Shown here: piece by piece, positions 44,456 through 55,049 of the stretch | Position numbering within the stretch: the stretch's first letter is position 1 | Layout of the letters: the number at the start of each line of letters is the position of its first letter | NCBI GenBank assembly: GCA_903772945.1 | Contig: CAICTM010000110.1 | Location: 54,287 to 118,286 of the forward strand | Length of the DNA: 64,000 nt | Direction: 5' to 3' | DNA from: Seminavis robusta | Lineage: Eukaryota; Bacillariophyta; Bacillariophyceae; Naviculales; Naviculaceae | Position numbers and translations under genes: made by a program | The notes under the pieces: model-generated | What the model was told of the DNA's origin: nothing | The model's database searches: none | The model's input: only the letters and a program-made list of their open reading frames with translations

Positions 44456-46518
44456 TTTGAAGGTGCTGTCCACACGGCAAATCATGTTTGGGATCATCAC
44501 CTTGGCTCATCTGACAGTCTCGACTCTGATTTTGGCTTCCTTATTATAGATGCTTCTAACGCCTTCAACGAATTGAATCGAACTGCCATGCTTTATACAG
44601 TTCGCCATCTTTGGCCCGAAGGCGCCCGCTTTACCTTCAACAGTTACAAACATTGGTCCCTTGTTATTTTTCACGACTCCACCGCTGAACAGCTCACATT
44701 ATCCTCAGCGCTGTTGGAGTCGTGCAAGGTGATCCTTTAGCCATGTACTGCTACGGTTTAGCCTTAGTTCCTCTCATTAAACGGCTTCATCATGAGTTCC
44801 TCACCTTTGCATCTCTGGTATGCCGATGATGCAATGCTGCCGGCAAATTTACTATTTACAATTGCTTCTAGCCGTCTTATTCGGCTAGGCAAAACCATTC
44901 GGCTACTTTGTCACGCAATAAATGCAAATTATTACTCACAGTGCCATTTTCACACAGCCACCACTCATTTTACGCGTACCCGCGGCTCTCAACTCAAAGT
45001 CACCAATGGTGCAGATTTCTCGGTGGTCATATCGCGAACCTGAGCCCTTTCTCCTGGGTTTTTCCAAACACAACTTGGACGGCCTGATTCAATCTCTTTG
45101 TGAAGTAGCTCAGTTCTACCCCCAGTCGCTTATATTGCCTGCCAAAAGTCTCTCCAAATGGAATGGCAATTTGTGCAACGTGTCTGTCGTGTCCCTCGGA
45201 CTCTTGGCTTCCCTTGAAAATGCTCTGGATTTTGACTTCTCCCCGCTCTCTGGAACCTTCATTCAAGCGAACTACCCCCCCGACTCTCACTTCCCTCCCA
45301 TACAAGTTTCTGGCCTTTCTCTCCCCACCCCATTACGGAAGCCCCCTCCGCTACATTGCCAGTCGCAAATTACTTCGGAAATTACCCGATCCCTTTTGCC
45401 CCCTTGCCCTTAATTCCCATCCCCCTAGCCCCCTCCACGACCCTGCCACCCCCTTCTTGAGCCCCCACGCATCCCTTCAGAATTGAAGACCATCGCACAG
45501 CCCTCACAGAAGGTCGTATCAGCGCCACCAAACGCCATCAAGACGCCTACCAAGCGGCTTTCGAGACCCATCAAGCCACTTCACTCCGGCTGAGCAGTCC
45601 GCCTCAATCGCAGTCGTTGCACTGGCTCCTGGCTTGCAGTCATGCCGATATTGCCAAACGCACTCACCTCTCTGCTCAAGAATGGCGTGATGCTCTTTTT
45701 CTCCGTTGGTCTTACCCCCCAGCTCTTCCAGCCTCTTGTGATGGCTGTACTGGTCCCTTAGCGTTCCACATGCTCTGGATTGCAAACGCGGTGGCTTAAT
45801 CATCCGTCGCCATATTGAAATCCGCAATGAACTTGGTTCATATTGCATGTGAATGCTTTGGTTCCTCTAGCGTCCAATCCGAACCACCCTTCCATCTGTT
45901 CCCGCCCCTACTATCCCTGCCGTCACCCAATTTCTACCTACCTCCCCTCCCCCCCCTCTCAATCCCCCTCCAGCCCCCGAGCTCTTACGTGGTGATCTTT
46001 CCATTCGCGCTTGTTAAACGAGGTCTACAGCTATTATTGACGTACGTGTCACTGATTTGGACTGTGCCTCTTACCGCAACAAAGATCCCGTCAAAGTTTT
46101 AACCCAACAAGAACGCGACAAAATTTCCAAATATAAAGATGCGTGCGAGTCCAATCGCGCTTCCTTCCACCCCTTTGTTGTTTCGGTGGATGGCATGCTT
46201 GCCCCTCAAGCCAAAACTCTCTTACAACGCCTTGCTTCTGCTACTGCCTCCAAAACTCAATTTTCCTACTCTCAAATGATGTTCTTCATGCAGACCCGTA
46301 TCTCCATTGCCCTTGTGAAAGCTACCCATTTATGTCTCCGTGGATCTCGCAAAGCCAAACCCTTTGCCCCCCGTAATGGTCCTCAATTTCTTGCCCCTGA
46401 TCCCACAGAACCTAGTCCTGAATTTCGACTGTTCTTTGCTTAAGCCTGGCCCCGGCTGGCTTCCGTAGATAATTTCCCTACTCTAAAACCCCCCTTATAT
46501 TTGTGTTGGCTCTAATAT
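44456..46518 (+). mobile_element. 5'-truncated retroelement with reverse transcriptase (copy A)
   Basis: Remnant of a non-LTR-like retroelement. Successive frames read LIIDASNAFNELNRTAML (RT palm motif A region), GVVQGDPLAMYCYGLALVPL (RT motif 4) and LWYADDA (the YADD catalytic box). A Cys/His segment near the RT end follows (CDGCTGPLAF, then degenerate), then a Pro-rich linker and a C-terminal domain (SYRNKDPVKVLTQQERDKIS, LVKATHLCLRGSR). At least four frameshifts and stops make it inactive. It starts abruptly inside the RT, as expected for truncated target-primed insertion. The 3' end reads CTGGCTTCCGTAGATAATTTCC and a short AT-rich tail. Confidence 0.8.
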
Positions 46519-46726
46519 ATTTGGGAGGTCAGTCGGTGCGCGCCCGCTATGAGTTCGTTCCAAACATGCTGCCACGCTTCGATGGCATCAAAGATCACGA
46601 CTGGAGGGCACTTTGCCATGCATACAATGTCATCCTTTCAACTACACTGTTCTCTCCACAACCCCGTTCATCGCAACTCTCATCCCCTTTCATCACACTC
46701 CCACTCTGCCACCTCCCTCCACCAAC

Positions 46727-48073
46727 ATGAAGTTTCAATTTCCAAAACTCAAGCGCATTCGCCTGGAGGACGATGACACCGCAAGCACTGCGAGCACCGG
46801 CAGCTCCTTTAGCGGTGATTGCGGCTCCTACTATGCGGTGGACATGAAACTGCCTTGGGAGCTACCTCCGTCAGATCCAGCAAAGTTCTGCCAGGCTTGG
46901 ACACCTCTCTCCTTGGAGCAACGCATGAAAAACCTGGAACGCTCGCAGGAGATGAGCAAAAAATACGAGGCACATCGCGAAGGAAAGGTGTACCGCCCCG
47001 ATGAATTTGCGGTCGGCTCCTCCACCTGCGAGCAAGATCAAATCTTCTTCAAGCAAGACACGGGTCTCTGGCAGTGTGTCCATGAAGCTTGGATGAATCA
47101 TTGGAATCTAAGGACCTCTCCCGATGACTGGTGGCACCCAGTGGCTTGCCGAATTGCCAAAGCCGTGGCGTCTGCAGCCAAAGAGGGCCGCTGTGGTGAC
47201 AAAACATCACAGAAAATCCGTGATTTCTTTGTGACACACCAAGGTAAGGAGACCATCAGTGTTCACATTGACGCACAGTATCTGGAAGACGCAGACTATG
47301 AATCTGTATTCCAGCAGTTTTCGAGCGAGCTCGAAGACAGAATCAAAGTGCCTGAATACGCTGAACTCATGCAGGGAGACTTTACCACAACAACGGCGAA
47401 TCACAAGATCGCTTCTCAAATCAATCTCATGTCCAGCCTCAAGGAGTTCTTTGAGTACAAGTTGGTGTTCATGGGGTGCGGCATCAAGGCGATTGAAATG
47501 TATGGCAACGAATCTGATTGGGGCCGCCTTGATGAGAAGCTTAGCGCACTGAAGAAGACCATTGAGCCCATCCTGGGGCACCTTCGGTTGCCGCGAGATT
47601 TTTGGGAGCACGCTTCCAAAGTATTTCAGAACTTGGCCTTGACTCGCAAAGATCCCACGAACCCCGAAGTGATCGAGTTCTGGTCGCAAGTCATCACCAA
47701 GACCCAACACTGGGAGCCCGGCGGCTTCTATGGAATGGGCAAGGGTAAGAAACAGGTGGATGCCTACGATGGTTGGCTAGTGCAATTCCTTACAGGGCAA
47801 TCGGTGATCAGGAAGCGCGATGTGGGTAGCGAATCAATGAGCGGGTTGAATGCGGTTCCTGTGAAGGTGGAAATGACATGGTGCAGCCCACCCGTCTCGG
47901 AAGTGACCAACGTCATTGGTGGGACGATGGGCTTTCAGCTCCATCCTGGTGATCGTACTAGCAACGGAATCCCTTCACTGCAGCCCGTTCATATGTGGGC
48001 AATGATGATCCCTGGTGGGTCCAAAATCCCGCGCCGAGGCAACAACCATCAAGGAATCGAGGTGTCGTTGTGA
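46727..48073 (+). CDS. DUF4419 protein
   Basis: Single exon, 448 residues from ATG 46727. An upstream open stretch has only a TTG. The order of motifs follows the DUF4419 family found in fungi and algae: SPDDWWHPVACRIAKAVASA (about 130), a short strand pair with ETISVHIDAQYL, DFTTTTANHKIASQINLM (about 220, the conserved FSTTT block), YKLVFMGCGIKAIEMYGNES (CGI-P-like), DWGRLDEKLSALK and GMGKGKKQVDAYDGWLVQFL (GW..F). The biochemical function of this family is not known. The gene starts about 200 bases after retroelement copy A and the two copies bracket the block that contains it. Confidence 0.85.
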   Translation: MKFQFPKLKRIRLEDDDTASTASTGSSFSGDCGSYYAVDMKLPWELPPSDPAKFCQAWTPLSLEQRMKNLERSQEMSKKYEAHREGKVYRPDEFAVGSSTCEQDQIFFKQDTGLWQCVHEAWMNHWNLRTSPDDWWHPVACRIAKAVASAAKEGRCGDKTSQKIRDFFVTHQGKETISVHIDAQYLEDADYESVFQQFSSELEDRIKVPEYAELMQGDFTTTTANHKIASQINLMSSLKEFFEYKLVFMGCGIKAIEMYGNESDWGRLDEKLSALKKTIEPILGHLRLPRDFWEHASKVFQNLALTRKDPTNPEVIEFWSQVITKTQHWEPGGFYGMGKGKKQVDAYDGWLVQFLTGQSVIRKRDVGSESMSGLNAVPVKVEMTWCSPPVSEVTNVIGGTMGFQLHPGDRTSNGIPSLQPVHMWAMMIPGGSKIPRRGNNHQGIEVSL

Positions 48074-48893
48074 ACTAACCCAGCTGCCTGAAAGCCGAGA
48101 CAATGAGCGGTTTCTGTCTCTCCTCAAATTATCAACTTTTCGTCGAGCTCTATCGGATATGAATCCACGTCCTCCACGGCTTGGACGAAACGCCTGGCTT
48201 CCGTAGATAATCCACCTACTCTAAACGCCGTACTTATCCACATTGCAACAGTTTTGTCCTTCGTCACCAGCGCCTGTGGAAACCCAATGCCAAGACCAGC
48301 CCAGGAAGACTCCTGGTCTCTTTAGTTGAAACTCTTTGGATTAAGCTTAGGGTTATGATGATCCTGCGGGTTGTTGCTCAAGATTGGGGCACTGAAGAGA
48401 TGAAATAGGGGCCAGAGATGATGGGAACTCAGGGCAACCGAACTGCACTGAAACTGGCTTTCTGAAGCGAGCTATTTGTACGAGTAAAAAGCTCTCCCAT
48501 GGATGTGATGGACTGTCACTTAGTCACTCTTTCAGCAGGTCCCAATTCGATTGCGCACTTCCAGAGTGAGATCGCATTCGTCGAAAAGGCTTCATCAAGG
48601 ACACACGCGACTATGATTTTGGCGAACATGCGTCAAACGTGGATACTGTTGACAATGCTGAACCTCTTTTCCGCAACCTTCCGCTTGCATTTTTTTGCAA
48701 TCACCTGCTGTTGCACGCTATTACTGAAGGATGCGAAGACGCAGACTGTAGAATGATCACCGCCCACGTGCGCCTACCGAGAACTAGCCAAATCCGCGGA
48801 AGTGATCATGGCAAAAGCCAGAGTTTCAGAGTTTGCCTGGGAGTTTTCTCGAAGAATTCATATTTTCGTCAGTTTTTCGTTGTTGCAAACTTG
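48074..48893. other. Intergenic with a solo retroelement tail
   Basis: About 820 bases. 48189-48221 matches the retroelement 3' end (CCTGGCTTCCGTAGATAAT, then CCTACTCTAAAC), so a small fragment of the same family lies here. An upstream reading at 48639-48893 is open to the amine oxidase gene but starts at GTG and is judged to be leader. Confidence 0.55.
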
Positions 48894-51485
48894 ATGATGA
48901 TGATGATGCCTCGGCTACTCTTTGCGTTGCTCGCTCTTCTTTCGAACATTGGGCTCGCTAAAGCAGCTAGCCTTCGTGGGAGTGATACAAAGACAGTCGT
49001 CAAGCGGAGCTCCTGTGATGCGTTCTCTCCGGGTGTACCTTGCTCCTCCAAGTCAATTTCCGTAGATGTTGGGCAAGAAAAAGTCAACCGAGTGCCTGCA
49101 AGTTTTGATCCTAACGCAACCGTGAAACCCCCAACAGAACCTCCATCAACTACACCGAGACCTTCTCAGGCAGAACTTCTACATTTACCGACAACAACAA
49201 TCGAGGGTACTTTGGTCCAAACAGAAAGTGAAACCCTTGATCCAACTACCAGTAGTGCTCCTGTTGGTGTCACAGAACAGTCTGCACTCACATTCAGTCC
49301 TATGGTAGCGCTGCAAGATGAAAATGGTTCATTGACAACCATTGAAAGTACTCTGGCCCAAACAGAAAGTGCTACCGTGCAGCCAACATCGGGAGTTTCT
49401 GAACCAGATACATCCGTGACATTAAGCCCAACCATCATTCCAACTGAAGAGGGTCCAGAATTGGAAATGACATCCACAATCGAAACTGAAACTTTCCAGC
49501 CTACATCAAGCAGCTCTGAATCAGAACAAACTTTCATTCCCACCGAGGATGCCTCAGGATTGGAACTATTAGGCACAGTTGACGGTACACTCATCCAAAC
49601 AGAAAGTGCAGCTGTTCAGCCCACACCAAGCAGCTCAGAGTCAGCAGAACAAACCATCATCCCAACAGATGAAGGCACAAGATTGGAACCTACAGCAACG
49701 GTTGAGAGTACTTTGGTCCAAACAGAGGGTGAGACACTCGATGATACATCCAGTTCTTCAGTACCAGAAACGTCCACAGCTTTGGAATCCACCGTCATCC
49801 CAACAGAAGACAGCTCAGCATTGGAAGGCACCATAAACCCCAGCGTGATTGTCGAGGAAGAAAGTGTGGATTCAGAGATGCCAACCCAGTCACCCACACC
49901 TGATCCCACTCTTGATCCCACGTCGCAGCCAACTCCTGCACCTACACCTGAGCTAACCTATCAGCCAACTCCTGAACCTACTCTAGATCCAACTCGGCAG
50001 CCAAGTCCTGCACCAACTCCAGAACCCACTGAGCAACCTTCGTCCTCGCCGACAAAGGATTTGGGCTTTGACGTTGTGGTCGTGGGAGGCGGTTGGTCTG
50101 GTTTGGGAGCACTGGACTCTTTGATCAACAATGAGGGCGTGGATGATGTCATCTTGTTAGAAGCTCATTCAGCATTGGGAGGTAGGAGCCGAACCATCTA
50201 CGACTTTGTTCCCGGTGTATCCACTGAACTGGGAAGTGCTTGGGTGTACCAGGACCGCTTCTTGCCAAACCAATTCTCCATTCCTCTGGGCAGCATTGAC
50301 TACAATACTTGGGACTATTTGGGTTTGTATCAGAATGGTTCGGAGATTGTTGCTGATAGTGAACGAAGGCAGCTACTAAATGTGGAATGGTTGGGAAGGT
50401 TCGCCGCCTATAGTGAAATCCAAGAAGACCTCATTGAGGAAGGCTTCATCCCTGACAAACCATACAGCCAAATTCTAAGTGAATACTTTGTCCGCATTTC
50501 AGATGATCGCACTCGTCGATTCATCAACTCCATGGTTGACTCCCAAATCCAAATGAACTACGCGAGTCCCCTAGGTCAAGTCTCAGTTGGATCGGTTGGA
50601 GGCAGTGCAAATAGAGCCATCTTCAGGGGAGCGGAACGGTTAGCAGGTGTGCCGTACTCGGGTAGCGAAGGAGGTGGCTTTGGAAGACTGATTCGGGGTG
50701 TAGCCGAGCCGCATCAAGGCAAGATCCGGTTGAATAGCCGTGTCACAAAGATTGAGTATGATTTCAGCGACGGTGAATACCCTGTTCGTGTCACGTACTT
50801 GGAGGAGAACGACATCAACAGACGGGAGACGATCTCAGCGAAGAAAGTTCTCGTAACAACGTCATTGGGGGTACTGAAAGAAGGAACCATTGAGTTTGTG
50901 CCCTCGCTGCCTTCCTGGAAACAAAACGCAATCAACCAGATGGGCTTCGGTGTTATCAATAAGTGCTTCTTGTTCTGGGATGAAAGTAGCACGAACGTCG
51001 AGTCATGGTGGCCGGATAGAGATGTGATGATACTGGTTCCAAATGAGGGAAAACAGGGGCGACCGATCGGTCTTTGGCTGACCTACTTCAACTTGCGAAA
51101 TTTGGCACCAGGCGGTGACGGCCCCTACATCCTTTCCAGTTGGGCCGGTGGCGAAGCTGCGGAGTGGTCGGAAGCGAATCAATCTGAGCTTGAAGTCGTT
51201 GAGAACATTCTAGGTAATCTGCGACAAATGTTCGGTAGCTCCGTCCCCGAACCTACTCGATACTTTCTCCGGCGTTGGGGGCAAGATGATTTGTACAGAG
51301 GTGCTTACTCCTTTCCCACGGTGGGCATTGACGCAGGTGATGTTCGAGATGATTTGGAGCGCAGTGTGGATGATCGGTTGTTCTTTGCGGGCGAGGCCAC
51401 AACTAGATCGTACGGTACCACCTATGGAGCCTACGAGAGTGGCAGGGGTGCTGCCGGTTCAATTGCAAACAGTCTAAGGATCTAA
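48894..51485 (+). CDS. Secreted flavin amine/polyamine oxidase with P/T-rich stalk
   Basis: Single exon, 863 residues from the first of five ATGs at 48894. The signal peptide is MPRLLFALLALLSNIGLAKA. Residues 60-385 are Thr/Ser/Pro-rich with imperfect repeats around TESATVQPTSG, TIIPTDEG and LVQTESET, then a TPxPTxxPT stalk, likely O-glycosylated. The catalytic domain starts at about 393 with the FAD motif VVVVGGGWSGLGALDSL and GGRSRT, and ends FFAGEATTRSYGTTYGAYES, typical of monoamine/polyamine oxidases, which oxidise amines and release hydrogen peroxide. Extracellular location implies amine catabolism or peroxide production at the cell surface. The true substrate is unknown. The open frame extends upstream to a GTG at 48639, rejected as start because only 48894 gives a leader peptide. 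Confidence 0.9.
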   Translation: MMMMMPRLLFALLALLSNIGLAKAASLRGSDTKTVVKRSSCDAFSPGVPCSSKSISVDVGQEKVNRVPASFDPNATVKPPTEPPSTTPRPSQAELLHLPTTTIEGTLVQTESETLDPTTSSAPVGVTEQSALTFSPMVALQDENGSLTTIESTLAQTESATVQPTSGVSEPDTSVTLSPTIIPTEEGPELEMTSTIETETFQPTSSSSESEQTFIPTEDASGLELLGTVDGTLIQTESAAVQPTPSSSESAEQTIIPTDEGTRLEPTATVESTLVQTEGETLDDTSSSSVPETSTALESTVIPTEDSSALEGTINPSVIVEEESVDSEMPTQSPTPDPTLDPTSQPTPAPTPELTYQPTPEPTLDPTRQPSPAPTPEPTEQPSSSPTKDLGFDVVVVGGGWSGLGALDSLINNEGVDDVILLEAHSALGGRSRTIYDFVPGVSTELGSAWVYQDRFLPNQFSIPLGSIDYNTWDYLGLYQNGSEIVADSERRQLLNVEWLGRFAAYSEIQEDLIEEGFIPDKPYSQILSEYFVRISDDRTRRFINSMVDSQIQMNYASPLGQVSVGSVGGSANRAIFRGAERLAGVPYSGSEGGGFGRLIRGVAEPHQGKIRLNSRVTKIEYDFSDGEYPVRVTYLEENDINRRETISAKKVLVTTSLGVLKEGTIEFVPSLPSWKQNAINQMGFGVINKCFLFWDESSTNVESWWPDRDVMILVPNEGKQGRPIGLWLTYFNLRNLAPGGDGPYILSSWAGGEAAEWSEANQSELEVVENILGNLRQMFGSSVPEPTRYFLRRWGQDDLYRGAYSFPTVGIDAGDVRDDLERSVDDRLFFAGEATTRSYGTTYGAYESGRGAAGSIANSLRI

Positions 51486-53428
51486 CATACGATTTACCTG
51501 AACTACAAAGCCAATGAGATATACAGCAGGACTTTCGCTTCCGTTCTTAGCCTACCCAATGCAATGAAATAGAGAGATAGCGAGCTTCAGCCCCCACTAG
51601 TTTGAGATGACAAGTGCATCAAACACTGCTACCCTTCCTGAGTCGAGTCTTGTTGACGGACCTATATAGGCGGGAAGGCACAAAATCAAATCCTAAGGAG
51701 CCCGTGATGATAGTCCCGAGATCGCCAGTGTGCAGCCATGACATTGTCGTCTCCCAATTCCTCGCCCGTTGCTTCTCCAGTGATCGCATCATGCATTGTC
51801 GACACCATCGCTGTTACGGCAAGCACCTCTATTGCAAGAGGCACGAAGGCGGCAAACTATACCTGGTAAAGCCAAGTCCATCGTCACTGATAGCAACACT
51901 TTTCACATCGTTCGTCGTCTTCGGCCAGCAGACCAATTCCATCTACCGTATAGGCCAAAGCTCGATCCGTCTCCGCAGATATATAGCTTGGCTGCAGAAA
52001 CTAGAAAGGGCTCCAGCCAGTTCAATCAATCACAGTCGGTCGCGCATTCCCGAAATTGACTCCCACCCCGTGGGGGCTGGCCAAATTTTTCGATGAGCCA
52101 TCTGAACCCCTTGATCCCTTCCCCTACTTTTTACAAGCGGACGTTACCTAGTACCGTTCCTTTCACGTAATCCCCTTTATAGTTATTTATTTATTTTAAT
52201 TATCTGGCTCATGTTCTTTGGATTGGATCGAGTTCTGTTGCAGACTTCCAAAAGATTGATGCCCGGTAGCATGCTACTTCTTCTCTGATTCGATTCGGTG
52301 CAAGGAGGCACAAACGCAAAACTTGACCTGATGCATTCACAGTGATAACCTGTCTTCGACACCGGTAACAGTATCACAGCGGCGCTATTAATAGTCAAGA
52401 AGGATTGGTGGCAATGCTTAATCGCGGGGAAGAGGGCTACTACAGAATCCTTGCTTCTTCCATGGCGATTCCAGTACGGTACTGTCCTTCCCGTTGCTAC
52501 TGTAGCTAGTAGTGTGCGCGGCGGTGTTGTTTGGCCTCGAGGTTCCTTCTGCAGAGAGTGTGATCCGACAGCACCTAATCCACTGTCTGGTTTGACACTA
52601 CTATTATTAACCCCCAACCTCCTGGCGAATTCTGGTGACGTTGGCCGAGTCCAAGCGAACTGATACCGCTCTGTTCTTTCTCCGGTGGTCTCAAGGCTAA
52701 CTAGCTAGCTACTAGGTTGTATGGTGAGTCGGAATCTGTATTCAATCAAACTAACTGCGGTTTCGAAACCTCCACTCATTCATTCAATTAACTTTATCCT
52801 GCAGCACGTTCCTTTCTGCAATCCTGGCAAAGGCAATCCCGAACTCTCAGTTCACACGTGCCCGCACGGATGATGCAGTGATTTGAGGCTTCCTTGAAGA
52901 ATGCGCTAAAGATCGACCCGATCTAGCTAGAACGACGAACGATTTGCGGGTGAGGCTTTATCTCTCTTTGGGGCGGCTCTCTTTTCGCTCTTGAGGACGC
53001 AGCATTGGGTTACTCCTGAGCATGGTGTTGTTGGCATCACTGGCAACAAAACAGAAATTGTCGCTACCGTCAGGGCCGGTCCGTCAGCTTAGTCTGCGAT
53101 ACCCCAAGATGTTGGTGAGGAAAAGGGCTCCAACAGCAATCAATTCAACACACGGCAATCAACACACATTTTTGGCCTAACTGGGGAGGAGAATGGATGC
53201 TGGAAACATGATTGATAACCCAGGTTTCGGCCAAGGTGCCAGAAGCAAGGAAAAACACCATGCAGGTCAGTCAGCTTGGTTTGCCCAACAACAATCAAGT
53301 CATGTTGGAACGTACGGGGAATGACACGACAATCAACAATGATTTTGGCATGAATGGGAGGGAGAATGGATGTTCGAGGTGTCATTTTTAAACCCAGGTT
53401 TCGGCTTTGTTGACAGAAGCAAGGAAAC
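51486..53428. other. Intergenic with a ~178-bp tandem repeat near the end
   Basis: About 1.9 kb without a protein gene. From about 53085 to 53428 a unit of about 178 bases is present twice: GTCAGCTT then GT.TGC, CAATCAACA, GAGAATGGATG, CCCAGGTTTCGGC and AGAAGCAAGGAAA. The second unit ends exactly at the tRNA start. Confidence 0.55.
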
Positions 53429-53519
53429 CGGGCGTTTGGCGCAGTTGGCAGCGCGCATGCTTAGCAACAACACCTGAGCTAATATGCATGAGGTCATGGG
53501 TTCAATTCCCATAATGTCC
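53429..53519 (+). tRNA. tRNA-Ala(AGC), intron-containing
   Basis: The cloverleaf is complete: acceptor GGGCGTT (53429-53435) pairs with AATGTCC (53512-53518) and includes the G3-U70 wobble that marks tRNA-Ala. A box TGGCGCAGTTGG and B box GGTTCAATTCC are present. D stem GCGC/GCGC, anticodon stem CATGC/GCATG, T stem ATGGG/CCCAT. The anticodon loop is TTAGCA with AGC at 53462-53464, followed by an intron of about 18 bases. TTAGC pairs with GCTAA inside that intron, as usual for nuclear pre-tRNA splicing. Confidence 0.8.
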
Positions 53520-53672
53520 AGTGGCTTCTTTTTGGATCATTATGAGCGTCTTTTTTGGACGTTTTGGGCATGGTGTGGCCAACCAGCCTCTGCAGAGCCA
53601 TTGTTGGAACTCTGGACTTGATTTTGCTGAAGTGATGAGAGTTTCTCTCAATTTTGTTTGGGCAGCCTATGT

Positions 53673-53754
53673 TTGGTGCCCGTTGGCAGCATGCATTGCA
53701 CCGGCAGCATGGAAGTGCATGGCCAATCTGTATGAGGTCATGGGTTCAATTCAC
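53673..53754 (+). repeat. tRNA-Ala-derived degenerate copy
   Basis: TGAGGTCATGGGTTCAATTC is shared exactly with the tRNA upstream, and the start (TTGGTGCCCGTTGGCAGC) is a degenerate A box. Acceptor and anticodon stems are lost. It is a tRNA pseudogene or a SINE-like head. Confidence 0.6.
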
Positions 53755-54282
53755 TTGGCTTGGTCTGTGATTTTCAATGTTGGCATCAGAAGTCGCACCT
53801 CTGGGGCACGCACCTCGGCGTCAGATTTCCGCACCTCCAGGGCACGCACTTCGGCGGCAAATTCTGCACCTCTAGCTAGGCATGCCTTTTGGACTGTGCC
53901 ACCGTGACTCAGCCAGTACAATGGAAGGGACATCCCGTACGATTTAGAGGGATGCATTGGGGAGCTGCACTGGTTCAGATTTTTTGTTTTGCAAGGAACT
54001 GAATTGCATTGATCGATATACTGATAAAAATCGTAGTACCTTGCATACTGGTATCTCGCTCAGAATATCTGCCAGGCTCATCGGCGACCTCATTCTTTTA
54101 CTAATGAGGTAGACAATCAGCAAACAAGGATGTCCAACATTTCTATCTTCAGGAAGATACCTTCTTATTTCAAAATAAGTTATAGTACAGCGAGGCAGCT
54201 AGCTAGAAATCTGGCAGCATTCATTTGCTTGTTTCGTGTCAGCAGCCATCGGTAGATGCAGAATGGTTTGCTCTGATGAAAC
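53755..54282. other. Intergenic with a short tandem repeat
   Basis: A 36-base unit starting CGCACCTC occurs at 53794 and 53830 (CGCACCTC, then GGGCACGCAC and TCGGCG). Otherwise no gene was seen in these roughly 530 bases. Confidence 0.5.
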
Positions 54283-54765
54283 TCATGTCTGTTTCTTATC
54301 TTCTCCTCTATGGTTCCGCCTCACGCTAGCCACAACCAGGCCCAGATACGCAGCCATCAGAACAGCACTGGGGAAGAATGCAACGGCTTCGTCAAGACCA
54401 ATCAGTCCTTCACGGATCATTGTTCCGTCACGGGCAAATTCAATAAGAAAGGTTGTCGCCAGAATGGCCATGATACAGGTATGAGGAGCCTGTTGCCAGT
54501 ACCACACTCCCAGGACTCGAACAAGTCCCAATTGTAGCGCTAGCAATCCAAACACAATGTTGTACAATCGCTCCGCTGAGGATGTACTCTGTACTATCGT
54601 TGTACTACCGGTAGTATCCATCATCATCCCAAACGAAGATTCGATCATGTTAGGCACGACGTCTCTCGGCAGCAGATGCCCACCAACAATGGCAGACCCG
54701 CAGACGATATTGAAGGACGCAATTAACAGCGTTGCGTACTTGACGATACTTTGCATGAGATCCAT
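54283..54765 (-). CDS. Small four-TM protein of unknown function
   Basis: Single exon, 160 residues from ATG 54765. The frame is open upstream only through TTG. Four hydrophobic spans can be seen: SIVKYATLLIASFNIVCGSA, YNIVFGLLALQLGLVRVLGV, HTCIMAILATTFLIEFARDG and FFPSAVLMAAYLGLVVASV. The C-terminus is basic (RRNHRGEDKKQT). The layout resembles small eukaryotic four-helix membrane proteins of the DUF4499/acyltransferase-like type, but no signature is clear. It lies between the tRNA region and retroelement copy B. Confidence 0.6.
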   Translation of the reverse strand: MDLMQSIVKYATLLIASFNIVCGSAIVGGHLLPRDVVPNMIESSFGMMMDTTGSTTIVQSTSSAERLYNIVFGLLALQLGLVRVLGVWYWQQAPHTCIMAILATTFLIEFARDGTMIREGLIGLDEAVAFFPSAVLMAAYLGLVVASVRRNHRGEDKKQT

Positions 54766-55049
54766 GCTGCATTGATTAACACACACCGCCTGCGCCAAGA
54801 AGATTGTGGCATGGTCGCGTGCCGAAGAGGAAACAGCACCGAACTTGATGCCACAGCACCTGGTTTGGAGTTGATCACGAATCGAATCCAAACACGAAGC
54901 TCCTTTTGGAGCTCAGCGCTGCAGCTGGGGAGACAATGACAAGCCGACCAGCTGATGGTGCCGGTATGGCGTAGCTCCCATCCGTGCTACTGTACCGGTA
55001 CCGGTACAGTATCTGTTCGGAGAGATGCGACATGCACTACTGATACTAG
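54766..55049. other. Short intergenic gap with a perfect 24-bp palindrome
   Basis: This 284-base gap lies between the small membrane protein's start and retroelement copy B. A perfect 24-bp palindrome made of TACCGGTA words runs from 54988 to 55011, just ahead of the element. No gene was seen. Confidence 0.5.

Noticed and set aside
48639-48893. Upstream extension of the amine oxidase
   Set aside because: It begins with GTG, lacks features and would bury the clear signal peptide at 48894.
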